Source: Sphagnum compactum
Lineage: Eukaryota; Bryophyta; Sphagnopsida; Sphagnales
NCBI GenBank assembly: GCA_965153455.1
Contig: OZ234495.1
Location: forward strand, 25,602,875 to 25,666,874
DNA length: 64,000 nucleotides
Direction of reading: 5' to 3'
The position numbers and the translations under genes were made by a program. This document shows positions 36,356-47,614 of the stretch, piece after piece. Numbering within the stretch: the first letter of the stretch is position 1; the number at the start of each line of letters is the position of its first letter. The notes below the pieces were generated by a model. It was not told the DNA's origin. It ran no database searches and saw only the letters and a list, made by a program, of their open reading frames with translations.

Positions 36356-37940
36356 TTTTCCTTGAAATTACAAAAGTTACTACAACAATTTCATTTACCT
36401 TTTAACCCTTTTATTCTGGCCAGGGTGAACCAGCACCCATGTGCCGATTATCAATGTCAAAGTAACTCCCCTAGTTATCATTAAAATAAAAAAATTAAAT
36501 TTCTTTTTTTTCTATTTCCTATTGTAAACATGTTTAGTGTTTTAGGTTGATAACCTACATGGATGATAACTAGGTCATCCAAGTAAATTATTAAAATTTG
36601 AAAATTCAATAACAAGTGAGTAGCTCATACATCGGTTTTCAGAAAATCGTACCCAGCCCCAGACCCGATTGATAGCCTAGGTCAAAAAACAATAATCAAG
36701 CCACACTAGTTTGGACCAATTATAACGAAAAACAAAGGCATACACAATGTGCCCAGAGGTCAATTCATTGCAAAAATTACATAGGTTCAATTGTCTGTGG
36801 CAGTCCTTCCCAAAATACGTAAACACCATCAATGAAAATCTACAAAAATTCTTGCAGTCAGCATAACTCATCCAATGACTAGAAGTCTCTAGGGTTCAGA
36901 TCTTTCCGATATCTCTCTCTTGAGTTCAACTAGCCAAGTTTCGTCTTTCTTATTCATAACAGACCACTGAACCCCACATTAAGAACTTCTTTCCCATGAC
37001 ACACCACACAAATAAGAAAAACCACATGTACTTCAGAATTCCCTCGGCACTTGCACTCTTGTGACTTTGTCAAATCCAAAGACTCAACAATTGGCCATTA
37101 GTACAGATAACACCAACCTTAACACTTGCAAATAGAACACCCCACACTTCAACTTGACACATAGGACTACTCATGAATTTGACAAATGAAATCCCAGTTT
37201 CTCAAAAATGCCCAAATTCACAAATTTTGAACCTTGACGAATTCCAAAATTCCTTCAAAGCTCCCAATATGAAAGGTACTCTTTCACAAGAAACAATCAC
37301 CACATTCACCCCAAACAAACACACAATTTAACACTGACAATAAGAAGAACTAGAACGGTCGTTCATTCAAATCCTTAAGTTTTTCATCACGCCCCTAGTC
37401 ATCAACCTTGAATGCAATTACAACTGCCAAATTTAGTTTGTTGAGGTGAATAGTGTAGTAGAATCCACATTGCCTCAACCTTGAATCCCATCATCTGTAA
37501 CAAGCTAACTCCTACAAACACATTGTCTTGAAAACTTCCCAAAAACCATTTATCTCCTCCTTTGTTGAAAACTTGTCGAACCACCAATGTTGCCCACCAG
37601 GTAGCTCCTTTCTTATCTTCATCTTTAGCTCCTTGGTTTTCCTCCATCAAAGCCTCGGTGCAAACCACTCCATACCACCAAAAATGCATCCAACAAAAAC
37701 ATTACAACAAAGCAAATGTCGTCGAAAGTAAAAGCCCTTAGTTCCCATTCGCTGCAAAAAAACAACAATGTCAAAAATAGCCATGGTAGAAAGTATACTC
37801 CCATCACCTCACCATCAACCACCCAATAATTTGTCATCTTTTGCTTTCTGCAGTTGGTGGCAATGTCTTGTCCTCCTTAGGGTTTCATCCCATCATCATT
37901 TGTCACATATGTAACGGCTCCCTTATAATTTAGACCGATT
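36356..37940. other. Unassigned DNA, possible retroelement flank
   Basis: No gene assigned. Minus-strand open stretches at 37402-37689 and 37625-37837 lie directly 3' of the degraded Ty3/gypsy element and may derive from its 3' non-coding region or LTR. No terminal repeat pair was found. Confidence 0.35.
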
Positions 37941-37943
37941 TCC

Positions 37944-40720
37944 TCAATCTTCATGTGGAATGTGGAACACTTCCCTCCTAAGTATGTCCCAACGCTGGTC
38001 ATTCTTCCCCTTGATCACATAGATTCTACCTCCATCATGGTCCATAAACCCATTTCCATCCAAGTAATTCACAAATAGAAATGGTCCTTCCCAATCAGAG
38101 GCCAATGACTTCTTTTTCCCTAGTTTTTTCATCTTCTCCAAAGTGATTCCTTCCTTAAATCCTTGAAACATTTGCTTACCCTTTCGGGAAGCATAAGCAC
38201 ATTTCTGCCTTAATTGGGCTTGACTAACATTTCCAGTAACCTCCCCATGCATCTTGGCAATAAGTTGCATCTTACTAATCATCTACTCAACCATGACTAC
38301 AAGATCTTCATCTTCATTAAAAGTTTGAACAAAAAGGACTTGGAAAATTGTTGGCCTTCAACCTGGGCATCCTACCCATCAGAAACACATGTGAGGAAAA
38401 CTTTGTACTCAACTACACCCCACATTGGTATCCAAATAAAGTCATGGGTAGTTAGTCATCCTAATCTTATGCATGTTCAGGAGTAGTGAAAAGAACAATG
38501 AGACCATGCTTCAACATCTTAACCAATCTTTCTACCGTTCCATCACACTTGGGCCACTAAGGTGCAATGTATTGATGTACAATGCCATAGTTCTTGCATA
38601 GCTAGTCAAATTCAACAAACCATTCAGTGCCATTGTCTGTCAAAATATATTTTAGCACCCCAAACCTGGATATGACCTCACTTTCCAAAAAATCTGCAAC
38701 TGTTTCAATGTCATGATCCATCACTGCCTTGGCTTCACACCATTTTGAGTAATGGTCAATGGCCATTAGAACATACATGTTACCATGTTGGTTTCAAGAA
38801 AGGGCCCAATTGTGTCAAAAACCACTCTGAAAAATTGATCTCAGATGGGAATGCTCTTGAACTTTTCAAATTTTAACCTGACACTCCCAGTTCTTTTAAC
38901 AAGTTGATAGTTTTTGTAGGTGTGCACAACATCCTTGACAACTCAATCCTATTGTGCCAAAAATAATGTTTATTCACCTGTGCAAGAGTTCTCCCCTCCC
39001 CAAAATGTCCCATCTCATGATATAAATTTGTGATGAATTGTCGCTACTCATCAGGTTTTGGTACCACCAAACCCTTGAACATCAAGTAGTCATCACTCCA
39101 ACAATAATGTAATATGCGTTTACTAATCCTTGATTTTTCCACTTCATCACAATCATCTAGAAGTTGATTCCCATTCAAAACAATAAAACACATCTCATCA
39201 TCCCAAATCTCCATGTTTTTTTAATGTTCCCAATCACTATCTATTTCCAAGCTCCCATTTTCTTCAACCCCATCAACCAACAATTAAGCTTCATCAATCA
39301 ACTACCAATAGACCTTCTAACATCCTAGAGCTCTTGCCTCTTACTTTTTTAATGATTACTTTTTGTCTGGCATCCACCTTTTCAATGCACCTACTTGTGT
39401 TGGGCATAGCCATTGTATCAACATCAATGTGTATTTCATTTTTATCATTCACTCCTGCTTCAACCATGAACAAATTATTCAGCAATCCCTAACTTCTCAA
39501 TTGCTGCAAAATAACTTATATTTTGGAACTTCTCTTCTCGGTCCAAATGGTTTCTTTAGTTGTCCAGTATGTCTGCATTAGCTTGCAATCATAAATCGTT
39601 TCCTGTAGATCTTCATTTTCTTCAACTGCCGACTGGATTACGATTTCAAACATCCACATTGGTATGTCGAAATCCTGCTCGATGCTAGATCTTGAAGCTA
39701 AATTCTTGGAATGTGTTGATCCATCTTCCCCACCTTCCATAGGTGTTTGAAATTGTAGCTAACCACTACAGTGGTTTGTGGTCAATTCGAAATGTAAAAT
39801 TATTCCAAAACAAATAATTTTTTAAATGCATTATGCCCTAGACCAACACATAACATTCACCTTCCATAGGGTGGAATTTCTTTTGAATAGGGGAAAGCCC
39901 CTTGCTAGCATAGACAATTACTCTTTCATTTATCCCTTCCTTTTGAAACAATATGGCTCCTACTCCACGAGTTGACCAATCCACATCTAGAATAAATGCC
40001 TTCGTGAAATCAAGTATGACAAGGATTAGAGCTTGATACCAAAACAACCTTCAAAAAATCAAAGGCATTCTAACAATAAGGGCTCCATTTGAAAACAACA
40101 TCCTTCTTTGTTAGGTCAAATAGGGGAATGGCAATCCGGGAATAACCTTTAATGTAATTCCTATAACACCCTGTTAGTCCCAAAAACGTTTGCACATTAG
40201 TCACAGTGGTGGGAATTGGAAAATTAGTGACATCTCTGATCTTTTTAGGATTTGGTTGGGTTCCATCACGATTTATTACATGCCTTAAAAATGTTAGGCT
40301 AAAATTTGCAAATTCACATTTGTTAGCGTTGAGTTTTAAATTATCTTCCCTCAACTGCAGTATTACATAGCACAGATGTTCCAAGTGTTCTTCCCAAGTA
40401 ATCATGTGTACATTCAAATCATCCACAAAGACCTTAAGGAATTTGTCCAAATAAATGCCAAAAACCTTGGTCATAGTCCTGGAAAAAGTATTGGTTGCAT
40501 TCTTCATGCCAAAAGGCATGACTGTCTAATCAAATAAACCCAATTTGGTAATCAATGCAGACTTGCAAATATCTTCTGGCGCCATCCTGATTTGCTAGAA
40601 ACTGGATTGCAAATCAAATGCAAAAAACCACTAAACTTTACCAAGTTGTCTTAGAACATCTTCCACAAGAACCATGGGAAATGCATCTTTTCAAGTTTGT
40701 AGATTTAAAATCACCAAAAA
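37944..40720 (-). mobile_element. Degraded Ty3/gypsy retrotransposon, minus strand
   Basis: Reading leftward from 40720 the domain order is that of Ty3/gypsy. Reverse transcriptase (40720-40080) has KDAFPMVLVEDVL, QIRMAPEDICKSA, VMPFGMKNATNTFSR and a catalytic F-V-D-D at 40418-40429. RNase H (40047-39820) has DVDWSTRGVGAILFQ. An integrase zinc-finger region (YHEMGHFGEGRT, near 38990) precedes the integrase core (DHYSKWCEAKAV, ILTDNGTEWF, 38800-38600). A C-terminal segment (DWEGPFLFV, 38282-37944) follows. Several in-frame stops and shifts break it. Gag and protease are missing and no flanking LTRs were identified. Confidence 0.85.
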
Positions 40721-40937
40721 ATTGGCAGCTAACGTAACTTTACAAGCATACTCAGATGAACTTGGTTTTATCTTCCCAAGTGCCAAGTCTTTCCCACCCA
40801 CCCACCCTTTTTTACTTTTGTGGCACCTATATTTGGGTTAGCTATGTTGGTGCAAAGGGGGGGATATCCTTCGCATTTATGGGATCAAGGATTTATGGGT
40901 AATGGGAGGGAAGTTTTTGATGTCAGGATGCTAGGGC

Positions 40938-40938
<1 letters not shown>

Positions 40939-40972
<34 letters not shown>
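40939..40972. repeat. (CA)13(TA)4 microsatellite
   Basis: An uninterrupted CA run (40939-40964) followed directly by TA dinucleotides. Confidence 0.95.
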
Positions 40973-40974
<2 letters not shown>

Positions 40975-41339
40975 ATGCACAAAAGGAGGCTGAAATGAAA
41001 TTTTCATGTATATTAAATTCAAAAGAAGGAAAAAAAATGTAGTGTATGTAAACGGTGGCCAAATAATAGCCGTCGTGAACATTTAGAAATATAATCTAAC
41101 TATGGAGGAAACTTTCCCTGACAAAGGAATTCTAGAAAAACTAACAAGAGAAAGGAAGAACTTTGCCTTTTATACAACCGTCAACAAGCTAAAACCCTAA
41201 ACAAGCCATAACCCTAAAACACCCAATAACATACAATAACCTAAGAACGTACATTAACCCTAAAAGGCATAATGGGCATGCTCGTAACTGGCTGTCATGT
41301 ATGAGGCCATGCATACGGGCATGACATGCTTTCAGTTTG

Positions 41340-43680
41340 AAGGAATTGGGACAGTTGAGAGGAAAGGAGGTCCAAATTGTATTGGAGGATGATAATCCTA
41401 TTTTCAGATGACCTTATAGGTTGAATGATATGGAAAGGGCTTTGGTTCAAGCTTGGACAACAGAGTTGCTAGATGCAGGCTTGGTGGAATTGTCGAAAGG
41501 TGGTTATGTTTCAGCCCACAATGATGTTAATAAAGAAAGATATTTTTGACAATTAGACGAAGTGGCGCATGTGTGGGGATTATCACCCAGTTAGCAAGCA
41601 CATGTGTTCGGACAAGTATGCCATGCCCTTACCGAAATAGATCTTTGATGCCCTTGGTCAGGCCAAGGTTTTTAATACCTTGGATTTGAAATTTAGCTAC
41701 CATTAGTTGCCATTGAGGGAAGGTGACAAGGTCAAAACGACATTTTGAGGAATTGATCCTCATGGGAAGGATTGTTTGTACCAATGGCAATTTTTGCCAT
41801 TTGGTTTGAAAAAAGCCCCTACAAAATTTCAAAAGGTGATGGATCGAATGTTGGCCAGGACTTGGTTTTGCTAAGTGTTACATTGATGACATTATTGTCC
41901 TCAACCTGACATCAGAGGATCATATGCATCATCTGCAAGAGGTGTTCGGAAGACTTAAGGATCATAACCTTAAACTTCATCCAAGCATGTGCCGATTTTT
42001 CCAGACACAAGTGGAATACCTAGGTCACATGATTTATCCAAGTTGATTGGGGGTACAAAAGGCCAAGGTTGACGCCATTTCATAGGTACCCCAATTGAGA
42101 TAGATTTAGCCAGTTACGAATATTGTTAGGCTTGTGTAATTATTACTGGAAATTTGTTAAAGGATCTAGCAACATTGCTAAACCTTTAATTAAGTTGATG
42201 CAGATGAACCAAAAATACATTTTGGGTGAGGAGCAAGAACAAACATTTCAAGAATTGAAGGTTCGGCTTTCCTCAACCCCCATCTCGAGACGACCCATTC
42301 GAAGACATCTTTAATTTTCAGTTGCATATGGATTGGAGTACTTTAAGGCTAGGAATTGTGCTTAACCACCTAGATAACAATGGTTGGGAATTTGTGGTGG
42401 CATTTGCCAATCAATCCAACAACAAAACATAGGCCAAGTATAGTTCATATGAAGGGGAGTGCCTCGCTATTGTTTGGGCAGTTTATATGGTAGTCTATTT
42501 ACTTTGGTTACCAATCACTAGCTCCTGAAGTTTTTAATGGAATTAGATCGACTCACATGAAAGTTGGCCAAATGGGCACTTATCTTTTAGGAGTACAATT
42601 TTGATATTGTTCACATGCTAGTAGGGTTAATCGAGATGCCAATGGGTTGAATCGAAACCCAAGTTCCAATGAAGAGGATACCACAAGTGTGAGGCGGCAT
42701 GGAGAGGTGGATTTGGAGGTAGTATCAAGATGGAATGCCTTTGCATACATGTGTACTTTGTTGGGATGTTTTGGGGATGTACCCCAGGGCAACATGAGTA
42801 GTGGGAATTCCCACAATGACGATGACAAGCCAAAGGGCAATGGTGCCCTAAACATCCATCTAGATTTACATGTTATGGCATATCTATAGGTAGGTGAAGT
42901 TTCGATGGGATTGGCACCCAAAGAGCGAGATTGAATTATCCATAAAGCAAAATGGTTCCAATGGGAAGGTGATTCCTTATTACGTGTGTGGACAAATGGG
43001 CGAATATGTGTAGTACCATGCCCACAGCAGCACGAGGGCCTTGTATAGCATGCTCATGAGGAGTTGGGCCATTTTGGGGTTTAATGGACCTACAATTTGT
43101 TCAAGGCACAGTATTGGTGGCGTGAGATGCAATTACAAGTTCAGCAGTTTGTTTTTCGATGTGTGGTGTGTGATCAAGTACGAGCATCATTCAACACACA
43201 AACACCCCAACTACAACCCTTACCAATTATGGGGCTTGGTTATCAATGGAACTTGGATTTTGCCGGCCCATTGAGTTTGATGCCTCGACATAATTGATAT
43301 GTTTTAGTTACAATCGAACATTTTTCCAAGTAGTTGGAGTTGGTGCCGTTGCTAGATTGCAACAATGACAGAGCTACTTTTTGGACAAAATGTTTAGTAA
43401 TTTGGTGTTTTGGCCGAGGTTCTCATCGACCAAGGTAAGGAATGCCAAGGGGATTTCTATGATTTTTGTGAGAATGCATTGATAGATCATCACACTACTT
43501 CACGAGATCATCCTGAGGTAGACGGGTTGGCCGAACGAATGGTGTAAATAGTGAAACAAGGATTATGGAAATATGGCCTTCAGAAAGGCCACATTCAAAA
43601 TTGGGACTTGTAGTTACCATGGTTGGCCATGGGATATAGGTTCAGTCAACATCTTTTTCACCATATTTTCAAATCTGTTG
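41340..43680 (+). mobile_element. Degraded Ty3/gypsy retrotransposon, plus strand
   Basis: This is a different family member, pointing away from the minus-strand copy. Reverse transcriptase pieces include a catalytic Y-I-D-D at 41879-41890 followed by the frame LTSEDHMHHLQEVFGRL, and QVEYLGHMI. RNase H pieces (42120-42500) include MLGLCNYYWKFVKGSSNIA and YEGECLAIVWAV. An integrase H2C2 zinc finger (43050-43190) reads HAHEELGHFG, YWWREM and CVVCDQVRASF. The integrase core (43240-43560) begins YQWNLDFAGPL. Many stops and frameshifts are present. No LTR, gag or protease was recognised. Confidence 0.8.
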
Positions 43681-44785
43681 TAAAGAAATAGCTACGTAAA
43701 CTTGCTAGATACACCAAAAAGGAGAATATAATGGTCAATTTCATTGTCCAAAGTTCATTTCACAATAGCAATAAGTTGTTTGGCATTTAGAAGGTTCCCC
43801 AAATGGGATTTGCAGCCAGTTTAGAGGCCTGTTTTGATGTTGCCAAAGGGTTTTGTGAACAAGCTCTTCTCATGAACAAGGTTTTTATCAACAAAACAGT
43901 CTAAATGACAAAATATAGTAGCACTTAACGGAACTAGGAGCAATAAGTAAATGTGGATTGGAAGTTTTAGTTTCCCTAGAAGTCAAGCTCATGATTCTTT
44001 TGATGAGGTATGAAGAATGTAAAAAGAAGGGCGACCTTGAAAGAAAAACAAGGAATGTATCAAGAATGGTGATTTTTGAGTTGTTTGTTTAATCTTTTAC
44101 AATCCCCAATTTGAAAATCCTAATTCCCAATTGTCAAATTCACAAAATCAAAATACTGAGTACCTTAAAATTTTGCAATGTTGTAAATTTTAGGAAACAA
44201 AGTGCACTTGAGCATGTAAGTGTATTTTCTTATATCCTAAACCTTTTCACATCGCCTTAAATTCTTGGTTTAGACACAATTTGCCAATCCAATATTTGCT
44301 GATCCAAATCATGCTTAAATGGTTGAAAGGTTTTTAGGAAAATTTATGTTTTGATTTTCTGAAAAGTTATAATTATTCATAAACTTTTTTGTTTTTTAGG
44401 CATGCAAGCTCACTAACCCCCCTTGAGATATTTTTCAAGAACATAGATCATTTAATTTCGACAAGGTTTCATGTGTCAAATTTCACTTCAAATATTTAAA
44501 ACAACTTATGAATCTTAAGAATGAAAATGTACATTGGGACTTGAAAGCCTCCAACTCTTGCACACCACTTTCTCTTTGTTTGAATGAATTTCTTGTTCAT
44601 TTTTAACCTTGCCAGTCTTCAAGCTTGCTTTCAACCTAATTTCTTTGTCTATTAAATATGTTAAATTATCTTTTCACCTTAATCACTACCTATGCATGAT
44701 AAAAATGTGTGATTAGAACATGTAAAGAGCTAACAATTGACAACAAATTGATGTTTCAAACAATTTTCATATCACATTTATGCTA
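43681..44785. other. AT-rich intergenic DNA
   Basis: Possibly the 3' remains of the plus-strand Ty3/gypsy element at its left end. Nothing else recognised. Confidence 0.4.
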
Positions 44786-44789
44786 TTGA

Positions 44790-46629
44790 TGTCAAGGGGC
44801 CTTTGGCGAGCATTGTCCCCTTTACCAGTTGTTTTATGGTGTTCATTATTTTCTTTACTATTAGCATGGGTGGCATGTGGAGGGGGTCATTATTATTGAG
44901 TCATCTTTAGGCACGAGGTAGGGTGACCCCTTAGGAGGTCCTTTATTTATTTTGACCTATTATCGAACTTTCTTAAAAACCATCACGCAGGCCCTTAACT
45001 ACATATTTCCATCCCTAATGGACGATACCCACATCATGGGGCCTATGAGTGAGATTACCTGTGCCTTTGACCACCTTTCGACTCAATTAGCCTTGGTTGG
45101 GCTTAGGGTCAAGGTGTCAAAGTGCAAGCTTTGGGTCTATCGGGGCTCTTTTTAGGCACATAGATTTTTCAAGGCTGCACTTTGGTCACATATGGTTTAT
45201 GCATCTTAGGTGTGCTAGTGGGTTCTCAAGACTTTGTCACGCATTTTTTGGATGAAACTTTATTTTAGGACGTGACGCATATCGATGATCTTCCTCTCCT
45301 GGGGGACACTTAGGTTGCTTTGGGCATTTTGTCCTCATGTGTAATTTGTCAACCTTTTTATTTCACATGGACAATATTTTTTTTTTTTTCTTTTCTGTTT
45401 TTTTTTGCGAGTTTTGACAAGAGAGTTATGCATGTATGTGAGGACATTATGGGTTAGGATCGTGGGAGTCTTTTTAAGGCCCCTTAGTGAAGCATCAAAT
45501 TTAACTACCGATATCATTTAGTGGTATAAGGCTTCTCTCTATGGAGGATTATGCCCCATCTGTTTTTCTAAGGAGTTCGGTTCTAGTGGTTCCGTATTTG
45601 TGCTTTAGGTTTTGTATTTTCGATAGACTCATTTTGGATGAATATGTTTCTTAGGTTGAGGGGGGGCTTACACTTGCTTTAATCATGCTTATGTGCAACG
45701 CAAGATGACTTTCCTCATGCAGCTAGGGAGACGCACCCTTTTATAAAATTTTGGCAGTTACCGGCACCCTAGGTCTATAAGCATGTTTGATGGACATCCA
45801 CCATAACACATCCCTTGGATTTATCTTGGAGGATGATTCCATTTCCTCAGCACCCAAAGCTTGCATTCGTTTTTGTTCGGGCAAGGGGGCAAGGCTATGG
45901 TAGGTTGTTAGGCCATCTATCCGTTCGTTTTGCATCACACACTTTACTTTCACCTTAACGTTGCGTTTTTGTCTCAGTTTGATTTAGCCTTCGGCATCTA
46001 GTTTTCTCACATGTGAGTGTGGACATGGGTTGGATGCATTTGGCACGCAGTTAGCTCGTTGCCCGTTTGGAGGTCAATTGATAACCACACATGACACCAT
46101 TTGAGATGTCATGTATGCCCTTGCTTGAAAGAGTGGGCATGCTATATGGAGAAAGCGTGGTATGCCCTTACGTCAGGAGTTTCATTACGAGCCGATCTTT
46201 ACATGACTCGAGAGGACTAGGTCTTTATTGTTGATGTGCTAGTTATTAACCCGACGCGAGAGGCAATGGTGTGCCATTGCTAAGATCCGCAAGTATAGAG
46301 GGCTTTGTGAGGGGCACCATTTTATTCCAATGGCCTTGGAGGTGCACGACACATTTGGGTGATATGGATCATTTCATTAAGAAGTGTGTCCATCTTTTTC
46401 ACAATAGACAATCGAAAAGTCATTATATTTGTCTTTTTGCATTCAATTTTTCAAGCAACGTGTTAGTATTGTTCTTTAGCATGCTTTAGCTTCTACTATA
46501 GAGAGGAAGATTGCATTGGCAGGTGATGCTTGTTCTAGACCTCCCATTATTATTAAATCTCATGATTTGCATGTAGGCGACAATAGAAAGGCCGTGGGTG
46601 AAATAACTTCCTACCACAAGAGGGACTAA
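44790..46629 (+). mobile_element. Degraded non-LTR-like reverse transcriptase ORF
   Basis: Pieces in several frames follow the order of a reverse transcriptase: an RQGDPLGGPLF-like block near 44920, then an open frame 44952-45155 with FPSLMDDTHIMGPMSE, in which Met-Asp-Asp stands at the usual Ala-Asp-Asp position, and LALVGLRVKVSKCKLW. A long decayed region follows. The C-terminal part ends at the stop 46627-46629 (TIERKIALAGDACSRPP, then GEITSYHKRD). The QG-DPLGGPLF and x-DD blocks favour a LINE-like over an LTR-type enzyme. No integrase or LTR nearby. Broken by stops and shifts. Confidence 0.65.
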
Positions 46630-46979
46630 CTCTCTTCGATTTATTTTTGGTTCCTACGAGCTATGTGTCTTTTGGCCTTTCTTTGGCCTTCCCTTTTTTG
46701 TCTCCCTTGTGATGGTTCCAACCATCGATCTTTTATTGGATTTTTGTGTCCTTTCATTTATACCATACTTGCACCAACTTAGGGTTCAAGCATTTCCATG
46801 GCATCCTAAACAAGAAACTAGACTAGGTCACACTTGAAGTAGTTGCATATTTCTTGTTTATGTTACAATTTCCTACAACTCTACTCATAGACCATTCCAC
46901 CCCCCCCCTTCAAAGTCATCTAGGACAAAGCCTCCCCTATGGGATTGCTAACCAACAAGGAGTGAAACTCCCATTATGA
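46630..46979. other. Intergenic DNA
   Basis: Holds a C-homopolymer run near 46904. No gene recognised. Confidence 0.5.
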
Positions 46980-47205
46980 CATAATATGGTTTTCCCTATG
47001 GCAATAGGCTTGACTCATGATCACATGTAAGTCAACTTTGCGGTTTCATACATTTCAACATAAAACCTACCTGGCATATACTGTAGTTTGACATCAATGT
47101 AATACGTGCCTCACTAATGTTGAACCTCAATAAACACTGAAACCACAAAGTTTACTTCACATGTGTCATGAGCCAAGGCCTACTGTGAAAGGAAAATTCA
47201 TATTC
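46980..47205. repeat. Short inverted repeat (MITE-like), ~100-bp arms
   Basis: The left arm (46980-47080) pairs with the reverse complement of the right arm (47100-47205): AATATGG with TTTCCC outermost, then ATAGGCTTGACTCATGA, then ACATGTAAGTCAACTTTG and GGTTTCA. It lies in the 3' flank of LEAFY. Terminal duplication not identified. Confidence 0.55.
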
Positions 47206-47614
47206 TGTTCAAGTGTCATGGAATAAAAGGACAGAGGCCAAAGGAAATTGCTTGGATATGGTTCTGCTATTCATGTGCACTGTTTTTTACAACATGGCTG
47301 TAGTGCAAGTCTGCAACATTGTGTGGACACTCAATGGGTCTTATGAAAATGGAACTCATATTGAACCATCCATGTTCTCACTCAGTTACTCAGGTGACAG
47401 AATTGCAGAATTCATTGATGAGATATGTCAACTACAAGCCTCCTACATCCTAGTCCTGAACCCCAAGTGAAATTGCACCTAAAGGCACCTTAAGGTTGAC
47501 TGCTTGAGTAATACAGAAGGCTTGAGCAACACCCCCTGTTTGCAAGAAATCACTGATCTGGCAATTTTCCACTTACAACTAGCAAAATTGGCTGCTCATG
47601 TACAATGGACTATC
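47206..47614 (-). other. 3' flank and probable 3' UTR of LEAFY
   Basis: No other gene recognised. A plus-strand open stretch at 47213-47470 has no recognisable homology. Confidence 0.4.

Noticed and set aside
42580-42921. 113-codon minus-strand open frame
   Set aside because: Antisense to the connection region of the plus-strand Ty3/gypsy remnant.
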